Assembly: GCF_023534745.1 (NCBI RefSeq) | Contig: NZ_JAMHJQ010000011.1 | Span: 124,001-188,000, forward strand | Length of the DNA: 64,000 nt | Direction: 5' to 3' | Origin: Streptomyces sp. 35G-GA-8 | GTDB lineage: Bacteria > Actinomycetota > Actinomycetes > Streptomycetales > Streptomycetaceae | Shown here: one piece after another, positions 52,765-62,264 of the stretch | Layout of the letters: every line of letters begins with the position of its first letter | How positions within the stretch are numbered: position 1 is the first letter of the stretch | Notes under the pieces: generated by a model | What the model was told of the DNA's origin: nothing | What the model saw: the letters and a program-made list of their open reading frames with translations, nothing else | Database searches by the model: none | Made by a program: the position numbers and the translations under genes

Positions 52765-55305
52765 GTGCCAGAAGGAACCGGCGGTACGCCACCGCGTACG
52801 CTCGCGGAGGCCCTGCGCGCCCAGGGTGACGGATCGCTCGTCGCGCTCCTGCGTGCCCGCCCCGATCTGCTCAGCCCCGTGCCCAGCGACCTCTCGCAGC
52901 TCGCGACACGCGCGGGCACCCGCGCCTCCGTCGTACGGGCGCTGGAACGCCTCGACCGGTTCACGCTCCAGACCGCGGAGGCCCTGGCCGTCGCGGCGGA
53001 GCCCGCGCCGTACGAGGCGCTGCGCGCGCTGCTGACCGGCGACGAGGGCGACCCGGAGATCGAGGCGGCGCTGCCCCGAGCGGTGGCTACGCTGCGTGAC
53101 CGGGCGCTGATCTGGGGCGCGGACGACCGGCTGCGGCTGGTGCGCACCGCCCGCGAACTGCTCGCCCCCTCCCCGGCCCATCCCTCGCCGACCGGGCTCG
53201 GGCCGACGGTCGCGGAGGCCACCGCGGGCATGTCACCCGGCCGGCTCCAGGAGATCCTGACCGCCGCCGGGCTGCCCTCCACCCACGATCCGGTCTCCGC
53301 GGTGGCCTCGCTCACCGCGCTGTTCACCGACCGGACGCGGATGGCGGCGCTGCTCGACACCGCCCCGGTCGAGGCACTGTCGGTGCTGGACCGGCTGGTG
53401 TGGGGGCCGCCGTACGGCGAGGTCACCTCCAGCCCCACCCCGCCCGTGCAGTGGCTGCGCGACCGCGGGCTGCTGCTGCCCGCGACCACCCGTACGGTCG
53501 TCCTGCCGCGCGAGGCGGCGCTGCATCTGCGCGCCGGGCGCGCGCACCGTACGCCGGAGCCCGTGGCACCCGGCGTCGCACCCCGCGCCTCGGACGCGAG
53601 CACCGGCGCCCGTCCACAGGTTGTGGACAACACGGCGGCCGGACAGGCGTACACGACGCTCGCCACCATCGAGGAGCTGGCCAAGGACTGGAACGAGGGC
53701 GGCCCGAACGTCCTGCGGGCCGGCGGTCTGTCCGTACGCGACCTGAAGCGCACCGCCACCGCCCTGGACGTCGCCGAGCCCGTCGCCGCCTTCTGGGTCG
53801 AACTGGCCTACGCGGCCGGGCTGTTGGCGGCCGACGGCGAAGCCGACGAACGGTACGCGCCGACGCCCGCCTACGACGACTGGCAGGAACTGCCCGCCCC
53901 GGAACGGTGGGCCCGGCTCGCCACGGCCTGGCTGACGGCGACCCGCACGGCCGGTCTGGTCGGCAGCCAGGACTCCAAGGGCCGTACGCTCGCCGCGCTC
54001 GGCCCCGATCTGGACCGCGGCGCCGCGCCCGAGGTACGGCGCCGGATCCTCGACCTCCTCGCCACCCTCCCCGAGGGCACGGCCCCCGACCCCGAGTCGC
54101 TGCTCGCCCGGCTGCGCTGGGAACGCCCTCTGCGCGGCGCGTCAGGCGCCGGCCGCGCCGACGATCTGCGCACGCGGCTGGCGGCCTGGACCCTCAACGA
54201 GGCGGAGATGCTGGGCATCACGGGCCGGGGAGCGCTCTCGTCGCACGCCCGAGCCCTCCTGGCACCTGACGACGCGGGCACCCCCGACGAGGACACCCTG
54301 ACGCCCGGCGAACTGGCCGCGGCGGGCCGGCGCGCGGCCCGCGCCCTGGCGCCGCTCCTCCCCGAACCCCTCGACCACGTCCTCCTCCAGGCCGACCTCA
54401 CCGCCGTGGCGCCCGGCCCCCTCCTGCGCCCCCTCGCCGAACTGCTCGCCATCGCCGCCGACGTCGAGTCGAAGGGCGGGGCGACCGTCTACCGCTTCAC
54501 CCCCGGCTCCGTACGCCGCGCGCTCGACGCCGGACAGTCGGCCTCCGACCTGCACGACTTCCTCAGGAACCACAGCCGTACACCCGTCCCCCAGCCGCTC
54601 GCCTACCTCATCGACGACGTGGCCCGTAAGCACGGCCACCTCCGGGTCGGCGCGGCCTCCGCGTACGTGCGCTGCGACGACGAGGCCGTACTCGACGAGA
54701 TCCTGGCGGACAAGCGCTCCCAGGGCCTGCGGCTGCGCCGCCTCGCCCCGACCGTGCTGGCCGCCCACGCGGACGCGGTCACCCTGCTCGACGGGCTGCG
54801 CGTGATGGGCTTCGCACCGGCCGCCGAGTCGGCCGAGGGCGACGTCATGATCACCCGCGCCCACGCCCACCGCACCCCACCCAGAACGGCCCCCGCCCCG
54901 GTCCCTGACGGACCCCCCACCCCGGACACGGCGCTGCTCAGCGCGGCGGTGAGAGCGATCCGCGCGGGCGACCTGGCCGCCACGGTCGTCCACAAACCGG
55001 TCCCGGAACCCTCGGGCTCCGGCTCCGCCGCCCTGGCCTCCGCCGCGGCGGCCTCCAGAAACGGCGCCCTCCCCCGCACCACCTCCGCCGAAACCCTCGC
55101 CACGGTCCAGGCCGCCGCCATGACCGGCTCGGCGGTCTGGATCGGCTACGTCAACGCGGACGGCGCGGCCAGCCAACGCGTCATCGCCCCGGTACGGGTG
55201 GAGGGCGGCTACGTCACGGGCTACGACCACACGGCGGACGAGGTCCGCACGTACCCCTTGCACCGCATCACGGGAGTGGCGGAACTGGCCGACGACCCGG
55301 CCTGA
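52765..55305 (+). CDS. Helicase-associated (XPB/Ssl2-like) protein with C-terminal WYL-like domain
   Basis: An 846-residue protein equivalent to the mycobacterial helicase-associated protein encoded next to XPB (Rv0862c type). It has an N-terminal winged-helix-like region (LAEALRAQGDGSLVALLRARPDLL, LATRAGTRASVVRALERLDRFTLQ), a central helicase C-terminal/XPB-Ssl2-like part (LLRPLAELLAIAADVESKGGATVYRFTPGSVRRALDAG), and a WYL-like ending (AVWIGYVNADGAASQRVIAPVRVEGGYVTGYDHTADEVRTYPLHRI). No ATPase motifs are seen. GTG 52765 has AGGAGG upstream. A bacterial XPB gene lies 4 kb downstream, suggesting joint repair or transcription work. Confidence 0.87.
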   Translation: MPEGTGGTPPRTLAEALRAQGDGSLVALLRARPDLLSPVPSDLSQLATRAGTRASVVRALERLDRFTLQTAEALAVAAEPAPYEALRALLTGDEGDPEIEAALPRAVATLRDRALIWGADDRLRLVRTARELLAPSPAHPSPTGLGPTVAEATAGMSPGRLQEILTAAGLPSTHDPVSAVASLTALFTDRTRMAALLDTAPVEALSVLDRLVWGPPYGEVTSSPTPPVQWLRDRGLLLPATTRTVVLPREAALHLRAGRAHRTPEPVAPGVAPRASDASTGARPQVVDNTAAGQAYTTLATIEELAKDWNEGGPNVLRAGGLSVRDLKRTATALDVAEPVAAFWVELAYAAGLLAADGEADERYAPTPAYDDWQELPAPERWARLATAWLTATRTAGLVGSQDSKGRTLAALGPDLDRGAAPEVRRRILDLLATLPEGTAPDPESLLARLRWERPLRGASGAGRADDLRTRLAAWTLNEAEMLGITGRGALSSHARALLAPDDAGTPDEDTLTPGELAAAGRRAARALAPLLPEPLDHVLLQADLTAVAPGPLLRPLAELLAIAADVESKGGATVYRFTPGSVRRALDAGQSASDLHDFLRNHSRTPVPQPLAYLIDDVARKHGHLRVGAASAYVRCDDEAVLDEILADKRSQGLRLRRLAPTVLAAHADAVTLLDGLRVMGFAPAAESAEGDVMITRAHAHRTPPRTAPAPVPDGPPTPDTALLSAAVRAIRAGDLAATVVHKPVPEPSGSGSAALASAAAASRNGALPRTTSAETLATVQAAAMTGSAVWIGYVNADGAASQRVIAPVRVEGGYVTGYDHTADEVRTYPLHRITGVAELADDPA

Positions 55306-55334
55306 GATCACCGGCCCGCACCAGCCCCGATCCC

Positions 55335-57434
55335 CTACAGCGACAGCGCCCCCGGCAACCCCGTCGCATGCAGCACAATCAGCCCCGACACCGCCCGCGT
55401 CAACGCCACATACAGCCGCCGCAGCCCCGTCCGTTCGTCCGGTTCGCCGTCGACCACCGCCGCCGGTTCGTCCAGGACCACGTAGTCGTACTCCAGACCC
55501 TTCGCGAGGGACGCCGGGACCAGTGTCAGCCGGGCCTCGGCCGTCGTCTCCTCGCCCGGTGAGAGGTAGGCCAGGCCCGCCGCCGTCAGCGCCTCCCGCA
55601 GCGCCGGGATACGGGCGTCCGCCGCGATCAGGCCCGTCGAGCCCTCGTGCGTCAGCGACTCCACGCAGGCCGCGACGACGGCCCTGTCGAGACCCGCCGG
55701 CCCCGTCGGGACCGGCCGTACCGAGAGCGAGCCCGGTGACTCCCGTACCGACGCCACCTCCGCCAGCCCCGGCGCGATCGACGGCAGCAGTCTCGACGCG
55801 TACGCGATCACTTCGCGCGGCACACGGAAACCCGCCGTCAGCTCCTCCACCACCGCGTCCGTCTTGCCCAGGTGCCGCAGCGCGTCGGTCCAGCTCGCCG
55901 TCGCCCACGGCGTCGTCCCCTGCGCCAGATCGCCCAGTACCGTCGCCGATCCGGTCGAGCAGCGGCGGCCCACCGCGCGGTACTGCATGGGCGACAGGTC
56001 CTGCGCCTCGTCGAGCACCACATGGCCCAGCGAGTGGGTACGGGCGATCAGATCGTCCGCCTCGTCGATCAGCACCGCGTCCGCCGCCGACCACTTCGCC
56101 GACTTGACGCTCCGCACCGGCTTCGCCCACAGGATCGTCTTCTGCTCGTCCGGTGTGAGGACGCCCTCGGCGTGCGCGGCCAGGAACTCCGCGTCGGAGA
56201 GCAGCCGCAGCACCAGCTTCGCCGGTTCGACCGGTGGCCAGATGGCCTTGACCGCCGCCTTCACCGCCGGGTTGCGGGCCACCGCGTCCTGCACCCGGTC
56301 GTCGGGCGCCTCCCCCGCCTCCTCCATCCGTACGAGCACGGCGTGCGCGATCCGCTGCGGAAGGGCTTCGCGCGCGGCGCCGTACCGCATGTCGCGGGCG
56401 AGCAACTGCTCGACCATCTCTTCGAGTTCGTACGCCGGGACCCGCCACCGGCGCGAGCCGCGTACCACCACGACCGGCTCGGTCGGCGGCGTGACATGGG
56501 ACCGTACGGCGCGTCGGAGGACGTCCGCCATGCGGGCGTCGCCCTTGACGACGGCGGCGGGCGCGGGGTCCGTGCCGCGTACGTCCACCGAGGCGACCAG
56601 ATCGTCCACCGTCGCCTGCTTCACGTCCAACTCGCCGAGCGCGGGGAGGACTTGCTCGATGTAGTGGAGGAAGGAGGCGTTCGGGCCGATGATCAGCGTG
56701 CCGGTACGGGCCAGCCGCTCGCGGTGCGCGTACAGCAGATACGCGACCCGGTGCAGACCGACGGCGGTCTTGCCGGTGCCGGGGCCGCCCTGGACGCAGA
56801 CGGTGCCGCCGAGTCCGCTCCGTACGATCTCGTCCTGCTCGGGCTGGATCGTCGCGACGATGTCGCGCATGGGGCCGACGCGCGGCCGTTCGATCTCGGC
56901 CTGGAGCAGCTTGCTGGAGAGCGCGGTCTCGGCCGGGTCGGAGAGGTGCTCGTCCTCGTACGCGGTGATGTCGCCCGCCGTGTAGCCGAAGCGGCGGCGC
57001 AGTCCGACGTCCAGCGGGTCCTTCTTGGAGGCCCGGTAGAACGGCTGGGAGGCGGGGGCGCGCCAGTCGATGACCATGGGATCGCCGTCGGCGTCGTGGA
57101 CATGGCGCCGGCCGATATAGAAGCGCTCGCCCTCGGCGCCCTCGGCCTCGGCCGCGCCCACGGGGTGCAGATAGTCGAGGCGGCCGAAGAAGAGCGGGGT
57201 GTGGGAGAGATCGGCGAGCGCCTTGATGCGGTCCTCGATCTGGGCCTCCAGGACGGCGGCGTTGACCCAGTTCGCGGTGACGTCGCGGATGTCGAGCGCC
57301 TGGACGTCCTCGCGCATGGCGCGCAGGGCGGAGCGGGAGGCGGCGAGGTGGGCGCGTTCCCGCGCCAGCGGATCGGGGGGCCCGAGGGGATCGGGGGTGA
57401 GGTCGTCGAGGTCGTCAGGGGCGTGCGCGGACAC
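55335..57434 (-). CDS. HelD/HelR-type UvrD-like ATPase
   Basis: A 699-residue superfamily 1 helicase-like protein. It has an N-terminal antiparallel coiled-coil region (RERAHLAASRSALRAM), an RNA-polymerase-facing domain (FYIGRRHVHDADGDPMVIDWRAPASQPFYRA), Walker A GGPGTGKT (216-223), Walker B VVLDEAQDLSPMQ (about 470), and C-terminal motifs LAKGLEYDYVVLDEP and RLYVALTRA. Actinobacterial HelD/HelR proteins remove RNA polymerase from DNA and can confer rifampicin tolerance. GTG 57434 has GGAGG 7 nt upstream. A minus-strand -10 box TACAAT lies at 57596-57591. I see no clear rifamycin-associated element. Confidence 0.93.
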   Translation of the reverse strand: MSAHAPDDLDDLTPDPLGPPDPLARERAHLAASRSALRAMREDVQALDIRDVTANWVNAAVLEAQIEDRIKALADLSHTPLFFGRLDYLHPVGAAEAEGAEGERFYIGRRHVHDADGDPMVIDWRAPASQPFYRASKKDPLDVGLRRRFGYTAGDITAYEDEHLSDPAETALSSKLLQAEIERPRVGPMRDIVATIQPEQDEIVRSGLGGTVCVQGGPGTGKTAVGLHRVAYLLYAHRERLARTGTLIIGPNASFLHYIEQVLPALGELDVKQATVDDLVASVDVRGTDPAPAAVVKGDARMADVLRRAVRSHVTPPTEPVVVVRGSRRWRVPAYELEEMVEQLLARDMRYGAAREALPQRIAHAVLVRMEEAGEAPDDRVQDAVARNPAVKAAVKAIWPPVEPAKLVLRLLSDAEFLAAHAEGVLTPDEQKTILWAKPVRSVKSAKWSAADAVLIDEADDLIARTHSLGHVVLDEAQDLSPMQYRAVGRRCSTGSATVLGDLAQGTTPWATASWTDALRHLGKTDAVVEELTAGFRVPREVIAYASRLLPSIAPGLAEVASVRESPGSLSVRPVPTGPAGLDRAVVAACVESLTHEGSTGLIAADARIPALREALTAAGLAYLSPGEETTAEARLTLVPASLAKGLEYDYVVLDEPAAVVDGEPDERTGLRRLYVALTRAVSGLIVLHATGLPGALSL

Positions 57435-57845
57435 GGTGGTGCCTCCGGGGGCTTTACGCAGGCCGACGGGCCGCGTCCCGTCGGGCGACGGGCGGCGGTG
57501 GCCGTTCGGCGTGGATCACGTCATGGCGGTCGGCCGTCCGGTTTCCGTCCGGACGACGGCGCTCCGCGAGGGAGGCGGGCAAGGTGGGCGATTGTAGCCA
57601 GCGGGTGACGGGGAGGCGAATGATTTTCCTCGGGGGCCGCGCCGCGCGGTCCGCGCGCACGGTTCGGCGGCGCCCTCATCGGTCCCCCCGGCGGCACTCT
57701 CGGCGGCGGGAGCGCGTCCGGCTTCCGGGCCATCCGCGCCTCCATCCCGTAGGGGAGGCCCTTCGACCGTAGGCGTACATGGCCCCGCCCAAGGCTCAAA
57801 CCCGAGGGCGATGACTCACACGGCGGACGTGCCCATCATGGATGT
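57435..57845. promoter_or_regulatory. HelD promoter region, otherwise empty gap
   Basis: This 411-bp gap holds a minus-strand -10 box TACAAT (57596-57591), giving the HelD-type gene a leader of about 150 nt. The hairpin-capable sequence CCGTCCGG..CCGTCCGG near 57535-57552 is within it. Nothing gene-like was found in 57600-57840. Confidence 0.45.
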
Positions 57846-58043
57846 ATGAGTACCGCGACTTTCACCCCGGCCCATGCCCCGCACGGTTCGCCGCTCCCCG
57901 GCGCGACCGCCACGGGCTCCGTTCCCCACCACGCCTACTACGTCGGCAACGCGCTGCGCGCCGTCAAGGTCTTCGTGACCACCGCGTTCAGCGTGGCGGT
58001 CCTCGGGGAGTACTCGGAGGAGGCGGGTATCAAGCGCCGCTGA
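57846..58043 (+). CDS. 65-residue conserved-looking small protein
   Basis: A small protein of unknown function. A low-complexity start (MSTATFTPAHAPHGSPLPGATATGSVP) is followed by HHAYYVGNALRAVKVFVTTAFSVAVLGEYSEEAGIKRR, which could form an amphipathic or membrane-associated helix. I believe similar proteins occur widely in Streptomyces, but this is not verified. The ribosome binding site is weak. Confidence 0.68.
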   Translation: MSTATFTPAHAPHGSPLPGATATGSVPHHAYYVGNALRAVKVFVTTAFSVAVLGEYSEEAGIKRR

Positions 58044-58141
58044 ACCCTATCGAACGCCAATGATCCTTATCGCGCCAACCACGCGCCGCCCCGTCCCGCC
58101 GCGCTCCTGAGTAACGCCTCTGATCCACTAGGGTCGCGGCC

Positions 58142-59359
58142 GTGACATACCGGACCGTGACGCCCCGTTCACTCGCCGCAGTGGGCGCGCTCGCCCTGTC
58201 GCTGGCCGCACTCGCGACTCTCTGCGTCGCGCGGCGCATTCCCATGGCCGACACGCTCGTCTACCGCGCGGAAGGCGCTGCCGTCGTCCACGGCACCGAC
58301 CTCTACGGGTTCACGGTCACCGAATGGCAACTACCCGCCACCTACCCGCCGTTCGCCGCGATTCTCTTCGTACCCACCACCTGGCTGCCCGTCGACGCCC
58401 TCAAGGTCGCCTTCGTCATCGGCAACGCCGCGCTGCTGGCGCTGCTCGTACGGCTGTCCTGGCGGTTCGCGGGGATGCCCGCCGGTCCCGTACCGCTGCT
58501 GGCCGCCGTCGCCGTCGGGCTCTGGCTCGAACCCGTCTTCCAGACCGTCCTCTTCGGACAGATCAACCTCGTACTCGCCTGTCTCGTTCTCTGGGACCTG
58601 TCCAGACCCGAGCACGCGCTCGGCAAGGGGTTCGCCCTCGGTGTCGCGGCGGGCATCAAGCTGACTCCGGCCGTCTTCATCGTCTATCTGCTGGTGACCG
58701 GGCGCGTACGGTCCGCGCTGATCGCCCTGGCCTCCTTCACCGGCACGGTGCTGCTCGGCGCGCTCGTACTGCCCCAGGCGAGTGGCGAGTTCTGGACGAC
58801 ACGCGTCTTCGAGACCGGCCGGGTCGGCAAGGCGTGGATCGTCGACAACCAGTCACTGCAAGGGATGCTGGGGCGCCTTCTGCACACCCCGGAGCCGGGC
58901 GCGGTGTGGATGGTGACCGCCGGGCTGACGGCTGTCGCCGGGCTGTGGATCGCCCGGCGGGCCGTCGTGGGGGCCGGGCTGGAGACCTGGGGCGTACTGG
59001 TCACGGCGCTGACCGCGCTGCTCGTGTCGCCGATCAGCTGGTCGCACCACTGGGTGTGGTGCGTACCGCTGCTCGCGGTGCTGATCGCGGAGCGCCGGTT
59101 CCGTACGGCGGCGGCGGTCGGGGTGGTCTGGACGGCGCGCAGCTTCTGGCTGGTGCCGCACCACGGCGATCTGGACCTCAGGCTGCCGTGGTGGCAGCAG
59201 GTGCCCTCGTCGCCGTACGCGCTGTTCGCGCTGGGGCTGCTGGCGTTCGCGGCATGGCGCACGGGCGCGGGCGCGGGCAGGAAGGACTCCGCTCTCGTCC
59301 TTCCGGTGCAGCGCGCGGAGGCCGGTTCGGGGGTGAGTACGACGGCGGGTACGGGGTGA
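58142..59359 (+). CDS. GT87 (DUF2029) polyprenol-phosphate mannosyltransferase-like membrane protein
   Basis: A 405-residue GT-C-type membrane glycosyltransferase with about ten helices. The catalytic loop shows ADTLVYRAEGAAVVHGTDLYG and TYPPFAAILFVP, then FGQINLVLACLVLWDLSR and GIKLTPAVFIVYLL, as in actinobacterial PimE-like alpha-mannosyltransferases. It would transfer mannose from polyprenyl phosphate to cell-envelope lipids or glycans. GTG 58142 lies 7 nt after TAGGGT (58129-58134), giving a leaderless mRNA. Its stop is 8 nt from the convergent XPB stop. Confidence 0.88.
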   Translation: MTYRTVTPRSLAAVGALALSLAALATLCVARRIPMADTLVYRAEGAAVVHGTDLYGFTVTEWQLPATYPPFAAILFVPTTWLPVDALKVAFVIGNAALLALLVRLSWRFAGMPAGPVPLLAAVAVGLWLEPVFQTVLFGQINLVLACLVLWDLSRPEHALGKGFALGVAAGIKLTPAVFIVYLLVTGRVRSALIALASFTGTVLLGALVLPQASGEFWTTRVFETGRVGKAWIVDNQSLQGMLGRLLHTPEPGAVWMVTAGLTAVAGLWIARRAVVGAGLETWGVLVTALTALLVSPISWSHHWVWCVPLLAVLIAERRFRTAAAVGVVWTARSFWLVPHHGDLDLRLPWWQQVPSSPYALFALGLLAFAAWRTGAGAGRKDSALVLPVQRAEAGSGVSTTAGTG

Positions 59360-59367
59360 GTACGGGC

Positions 59368-61011
59368 TCAGCTCTCCGCGAGGAGTTCGTCCGCGTCCAC
59401 GATCCGGTACGCGTAGCCCTGCTCCGCCAGGAACCGCTGGCGGTGCGCCGCGAAGTCCTGGTCGATGGTGTCGCGCGCGACGACCGAGTAGAAGCGGGCC
59501 TCGTGGCCGTCCGCCTTCGGACGCAGGACCCGGCCGAGGCGCTGGGCCTCCTCCTGGCGGGAGCCGAACGTGCCCGAGACCTGGATCGCGACCGTCGCCT
59601 CCGGCAGATCGATCGAGAAGTTCGCGACCTTCGACACGACCAGCACCGAGATCTCGCCCTGCCGGAACGCCTCGAAAAGCTTCTCGCGCTGCGCGTTGCT
59701 GGTCTCGCCCTTGATGACGGGGGCGTCCAGATGTTCGCCCAGTTCGTCGAGCTGGTCGATGTACTGGCCGATGACAAGCGTCTGCTCGCCCCGGTGCTTG
59801 CGCACCAGCGCCTCCGTCACCTTCCGCTTCGTCGCGGTCGTCGCGCAGAAGCGGTACTTCTCCTCCGTCTCGGCCGTCGCGTACGCCAGCCGCTCGCTGT
59901 CGGTCAGATTGACCCGTACCTCCACACAGTCCGCGGGCGCGATATAGCCCTGCGCCTCGATCTCCTTCCACGGCGCGTCGAACCGCTTCGGCCCGATGAG
60001 CGAGAAGACGTCCGACTCGCGGCCGTCCTCCCGTACGAGCGTCGCCGTCAGCCCGAGGCGGCGCCGGGCCTGGAGGTCGGCGGTGAACTTGAAGACCGGC
60101 GCGGGCAGCAGATGCACCTCGTCGTAGATGACCAGGCCCCAGTCACGCGAGTCGAACAGCTCCAGGTGCGGATAGATGCCCTTACGGCGGGTGGTCAGCA
60201 CCTGGTACGTGGCGATCGTGACCGGGCGGATCTCCTTCTTCGTACCGCTGTACTCGCCGATCTCGTCCTCGGTCAGCGAGGTCCGCTTCACCAGCTCGTG
60301 CTTCCACTGGCGGGCCGAGACGGTATTGGTCACCAGAATCAGCGTCGTCGCCTTGGCCTCGGCCATGGCACCGGCCCCCACCAGCGTCTTTCCCGCGCCA
60401 CACGGCAGCACGACCACGCCCGAGCCGCCGTGCCAGAACCCCTCGACGGCCTGCCGCTGGTACGGACGCAGCGCCCAGCCCGTCTCGTCCAGCTCGATGG
60501 CGTGCGCCTCGCCGTCGACATAACCGGCGAGGTCCTCGGCCGGCCAGCCCAGCTTGAGGAGCGTCTGCTTGATCTGGCCGCGTTCCGAGGGGTGGACGGC
60601 GACGGTGTCCGGATCGATGCGGTTGCCGACCAGCGGCTGGACCTTCTTGGAGCGCAGGATCTCCTCCAGCACGGGACGGTCCGTGGAGGTCAGGACCAGG
60701 CCGTGGGAGGGGTGCTTGGAGAGGGTCAGCCGACCGTAGCGGGCCATCGTCTCGGCGACATCGACGAGCAGCGCGTGCGGCACGGGATACCGGGAGTACT
60801 CCACGAGCGCGTCGACCACCTGCTCGGCGTCGTGCCCGGCGGCGCGGGCGTTCCACAGCCCGAGCGGGGTCAGCCGGTAGGTATGGATGTGCTCGGGGGC
60901 ACGCTCCAGCTCGGCGAACGGCGCGATGGCGCGGCGGCAGGCGTCGGCCTGCTCGTGGTCGACTTCGAGCAACAGGGTCTTGTCGCTCTGGACGATAAGG
61001 GGTCCGTTCAC
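59368..61011 (-). CDS. Bacterial XPB DNA repair helicase
   Basis: A 547-residue superfamily 2 3'-5' helicase of the bacterial XPB type. An N-terminal XPB-like domain precedes the motor (LIVQSDKTLLLEVDHEQADACRRAIAPFAELERAPEHIHTYRLTPLGLWNARAAG). Walker A PCGAGKT (203-209), DEVH box (297-300), motif III GLTATLVREDGRE (RED motif of XPB) and motif VI QRLGRVLRPK are all present. Mycobacterial XPB unwinds 3'-tailed DNA. GTG 61011 fits the conserved start VNGPLIVQSDKTLL. The helicase-associated WYL protein at 52765 is its probable partner. Confidence 0.95.
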   Translation of the reverse strand: MNGPLIVQSDKTLLLEVDHEQADACRRAIAPFAELERAPEHIHTYRLTPLGLWNARAAGHDAEQVVDALVEYSRYPVPHALLVDVAETMARYGRLTLSKHPSHGLVLTSTDRPVLEEILRSKKVQPLVGNRIDPDTVAVHPSERGQIKQTLLKLGWPAEDLAGYVDGEAHAIELDETGWALRPYQRQAVEGFWHGGSGVVVLPCGAGKTLVGAGAMAEAKATTLILVTNTVSARQWKHELVKRTSLTEDEIGEYSGTKKEIRPVTIATYQVLTTRRKGIYPHLELFDSRDWGLVIYDEVHLLPAPVFKFTADLQARRRLGLTATLVREDGRESDVFSLIGPKRFDAPWKEIEAQGYIAPADCVEVRVNLTDSERLAYATAETEEKYRFCATTATKRKVTEALVRKHRGEQTLVIGQYIDQLDELGEHLDAPVIKGETSNAQREKLFEAFRQGEISVLVVSKVANFSIDLPEATVAIQVSGTFGSRQEEAQRLGRVLRPKADGHEARFYSVVARDTIDQDFAAHRQRFLAEQGYAYRIVDADELLAES

Positions 61012-61160
61012 GCGCGGCTGCCTTTCGGGATGGCTCTGCACGGCCGAATGACCAGTGGCCAAATGACCAGTGTCGCGCATCTTCGCCGGATCGGGACCGG
61101 CGGGCGCGTAACCGGGGCGGGCGGGGGCGTATCCCCGGCGGGCGGGGGCATCCGGGGACT

Positions 61161-61685
61161 ATGACCGCGGAGACGGAAAGGCCCAAGCCGGCGAAGGCTG
61201 TCCCAGGGGGTATCCCGTGGAAGCGCGCCGCGTTGCGCATTCTCATCATGACGGTGGCGTTGGTCGCCCTGACCGGGTTCGCCGCGGTACTGGCCGAACT
61301 GACGCTGACTCCGTCCCCCGCGTCCGAGGAGATCGCGGGGTCCAATCTCAGCCCGGGGCACTCGCTGAGGCAGTACGCGGAGGACTACACCTTCCTCGCC
61401 GCGTGCAAGCAGATCGGCGGCAATCTGCTGATGGGGGCGCCTTTCGGGCTGATCCTTCCGGTACTCGTGCCACGCAGGCTGCGCATGGTGCGGGTGGTGG
61501 CGCTGACTGTGCTGGTGATGGTGCTGGTGGAGCTGGCGCAGGGGGCGGTGGTGCGGGGGCGGGCGTTCGATGTGGACGACGTGATTCTGAACACGGGTGG
61601 GGCGGTGATCGCGTATCTGCTGGTGGGGAGGGTGATCGGTCGACGCTTCCACGCGTTGGGCGCGGGGCCGCTTGGTCGGCGCTGA
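61161..61685 (+). CDS. VanZ-like membrane protein
   Basis: A 174-residue VanZ-family membrane protein with four predicted helices: LRILIMTVALVALTGFAAVL, IGGNLLMGAPFGLILPVLVP, VVALTVLVMVLVELAQGAVV and DVILNTGGAVIAYLLVGRVI. The family motif GNLLMGAPFG..E..Q......FDVDDVILNTGG is complete. In enterococci VanZ gives low teicoplanin resistance; the streptomycete role is not known. Directly followed by repeat copy B. The 80-bp leader consists of GGGCGGGGG-type repeats. Confidence 0.87.
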   Translation: MTAETERPKPAKAVPGGIPWKRAALRILIMTVALVALTGFAAVLAELTLTPSPASEEIAGSNLSPGHSLRQYAEDYTFLAACKQIGGNLLMGAPFGLILPVLVPRRLRMVRVVALTVLVMVLVELAQGAVVRGRAFDVDDVILNTGGAVIAYLLVGRVIGRRFHALGAGPLGRR

Positions 61686-61688
61686 GGT

Positions 61689-62240
61689 GTGCGGGTGCGG
61701 TTGCGTGCGTTGTGGTGCCGGGGGCCGGGGCCTCCGGAGGTACATGTCCGGACGGCACGATTTACGGCGCGCAGCTGCCCTGTCGTTGGTTCGGGCGGTC
61801 GCGCGCCACAAATCACGCTTTAGTGTCCGGACACGCACCTCCTCCGACCCCGACCCCCTCCCCCCGGTGGTCGCCACCAGGCGCCGACTCGGCCGGGGGT
61901 GGGGGGCAGGTGCGGCCCGGCGGCCCCGCCGATTCGCCGTCCCGGCGGGGGCGGGTGGGCTGGTGCGGGAGGGTGGCCCCTGCGATTCGCCATCCCGGCT
62001 GGGGTGAGTGGGCTGGTGCGGAACGGTGCCGCCGCCTCGCGCACGGACGCCTCGTCGGTGACGGGCGGTGAAGGGGGGCGCGCAGGGGTCGTGTCCGGGA
62101 CGTAGAGCGTGATTTGTGGCGCGCGAACGCCCGAACCAACGACAGGCCAGAACCGCGCCGTAAATCATGCAGTCCCGGACGCGAACCCGGAGCGACCACC
62201 GGCAACAACCCGCACGCAACCACCGGCACCCGCCGAAACG
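61689..62240. repeat. Repeat element copy B: core between inverted hairpin modules
   Basis: Second copy of the element at 40218-40710. Left module 61746-61832 is identical to that of copy A except one base over 87 bp. Right module 62093-62180 is the inverted counterpart and keeps the inner motif CCTGTCGTTGGTTCGGGCG (revcomp) that copy A has lost. Outer GGTTGCGTGCG ends also pair. The core has a 53-bp unit (starting GATTCGCC at 61931 and 61984) present twice, against once in copy A. It fills the gap between convergent vanZ-like and cutC genes. Confidence 0.9.
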
Positions 62241-62264
62241 AAACGAACCCCGGACAACGACGCG

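Noticed and set aside
57435-57600. Rifamycin-associated element upstream of the HelD/HelR-type gene
   Set aside because: No long inverted repeat of the expected kind is visible; only GGGGGCTT-like half matches occur.
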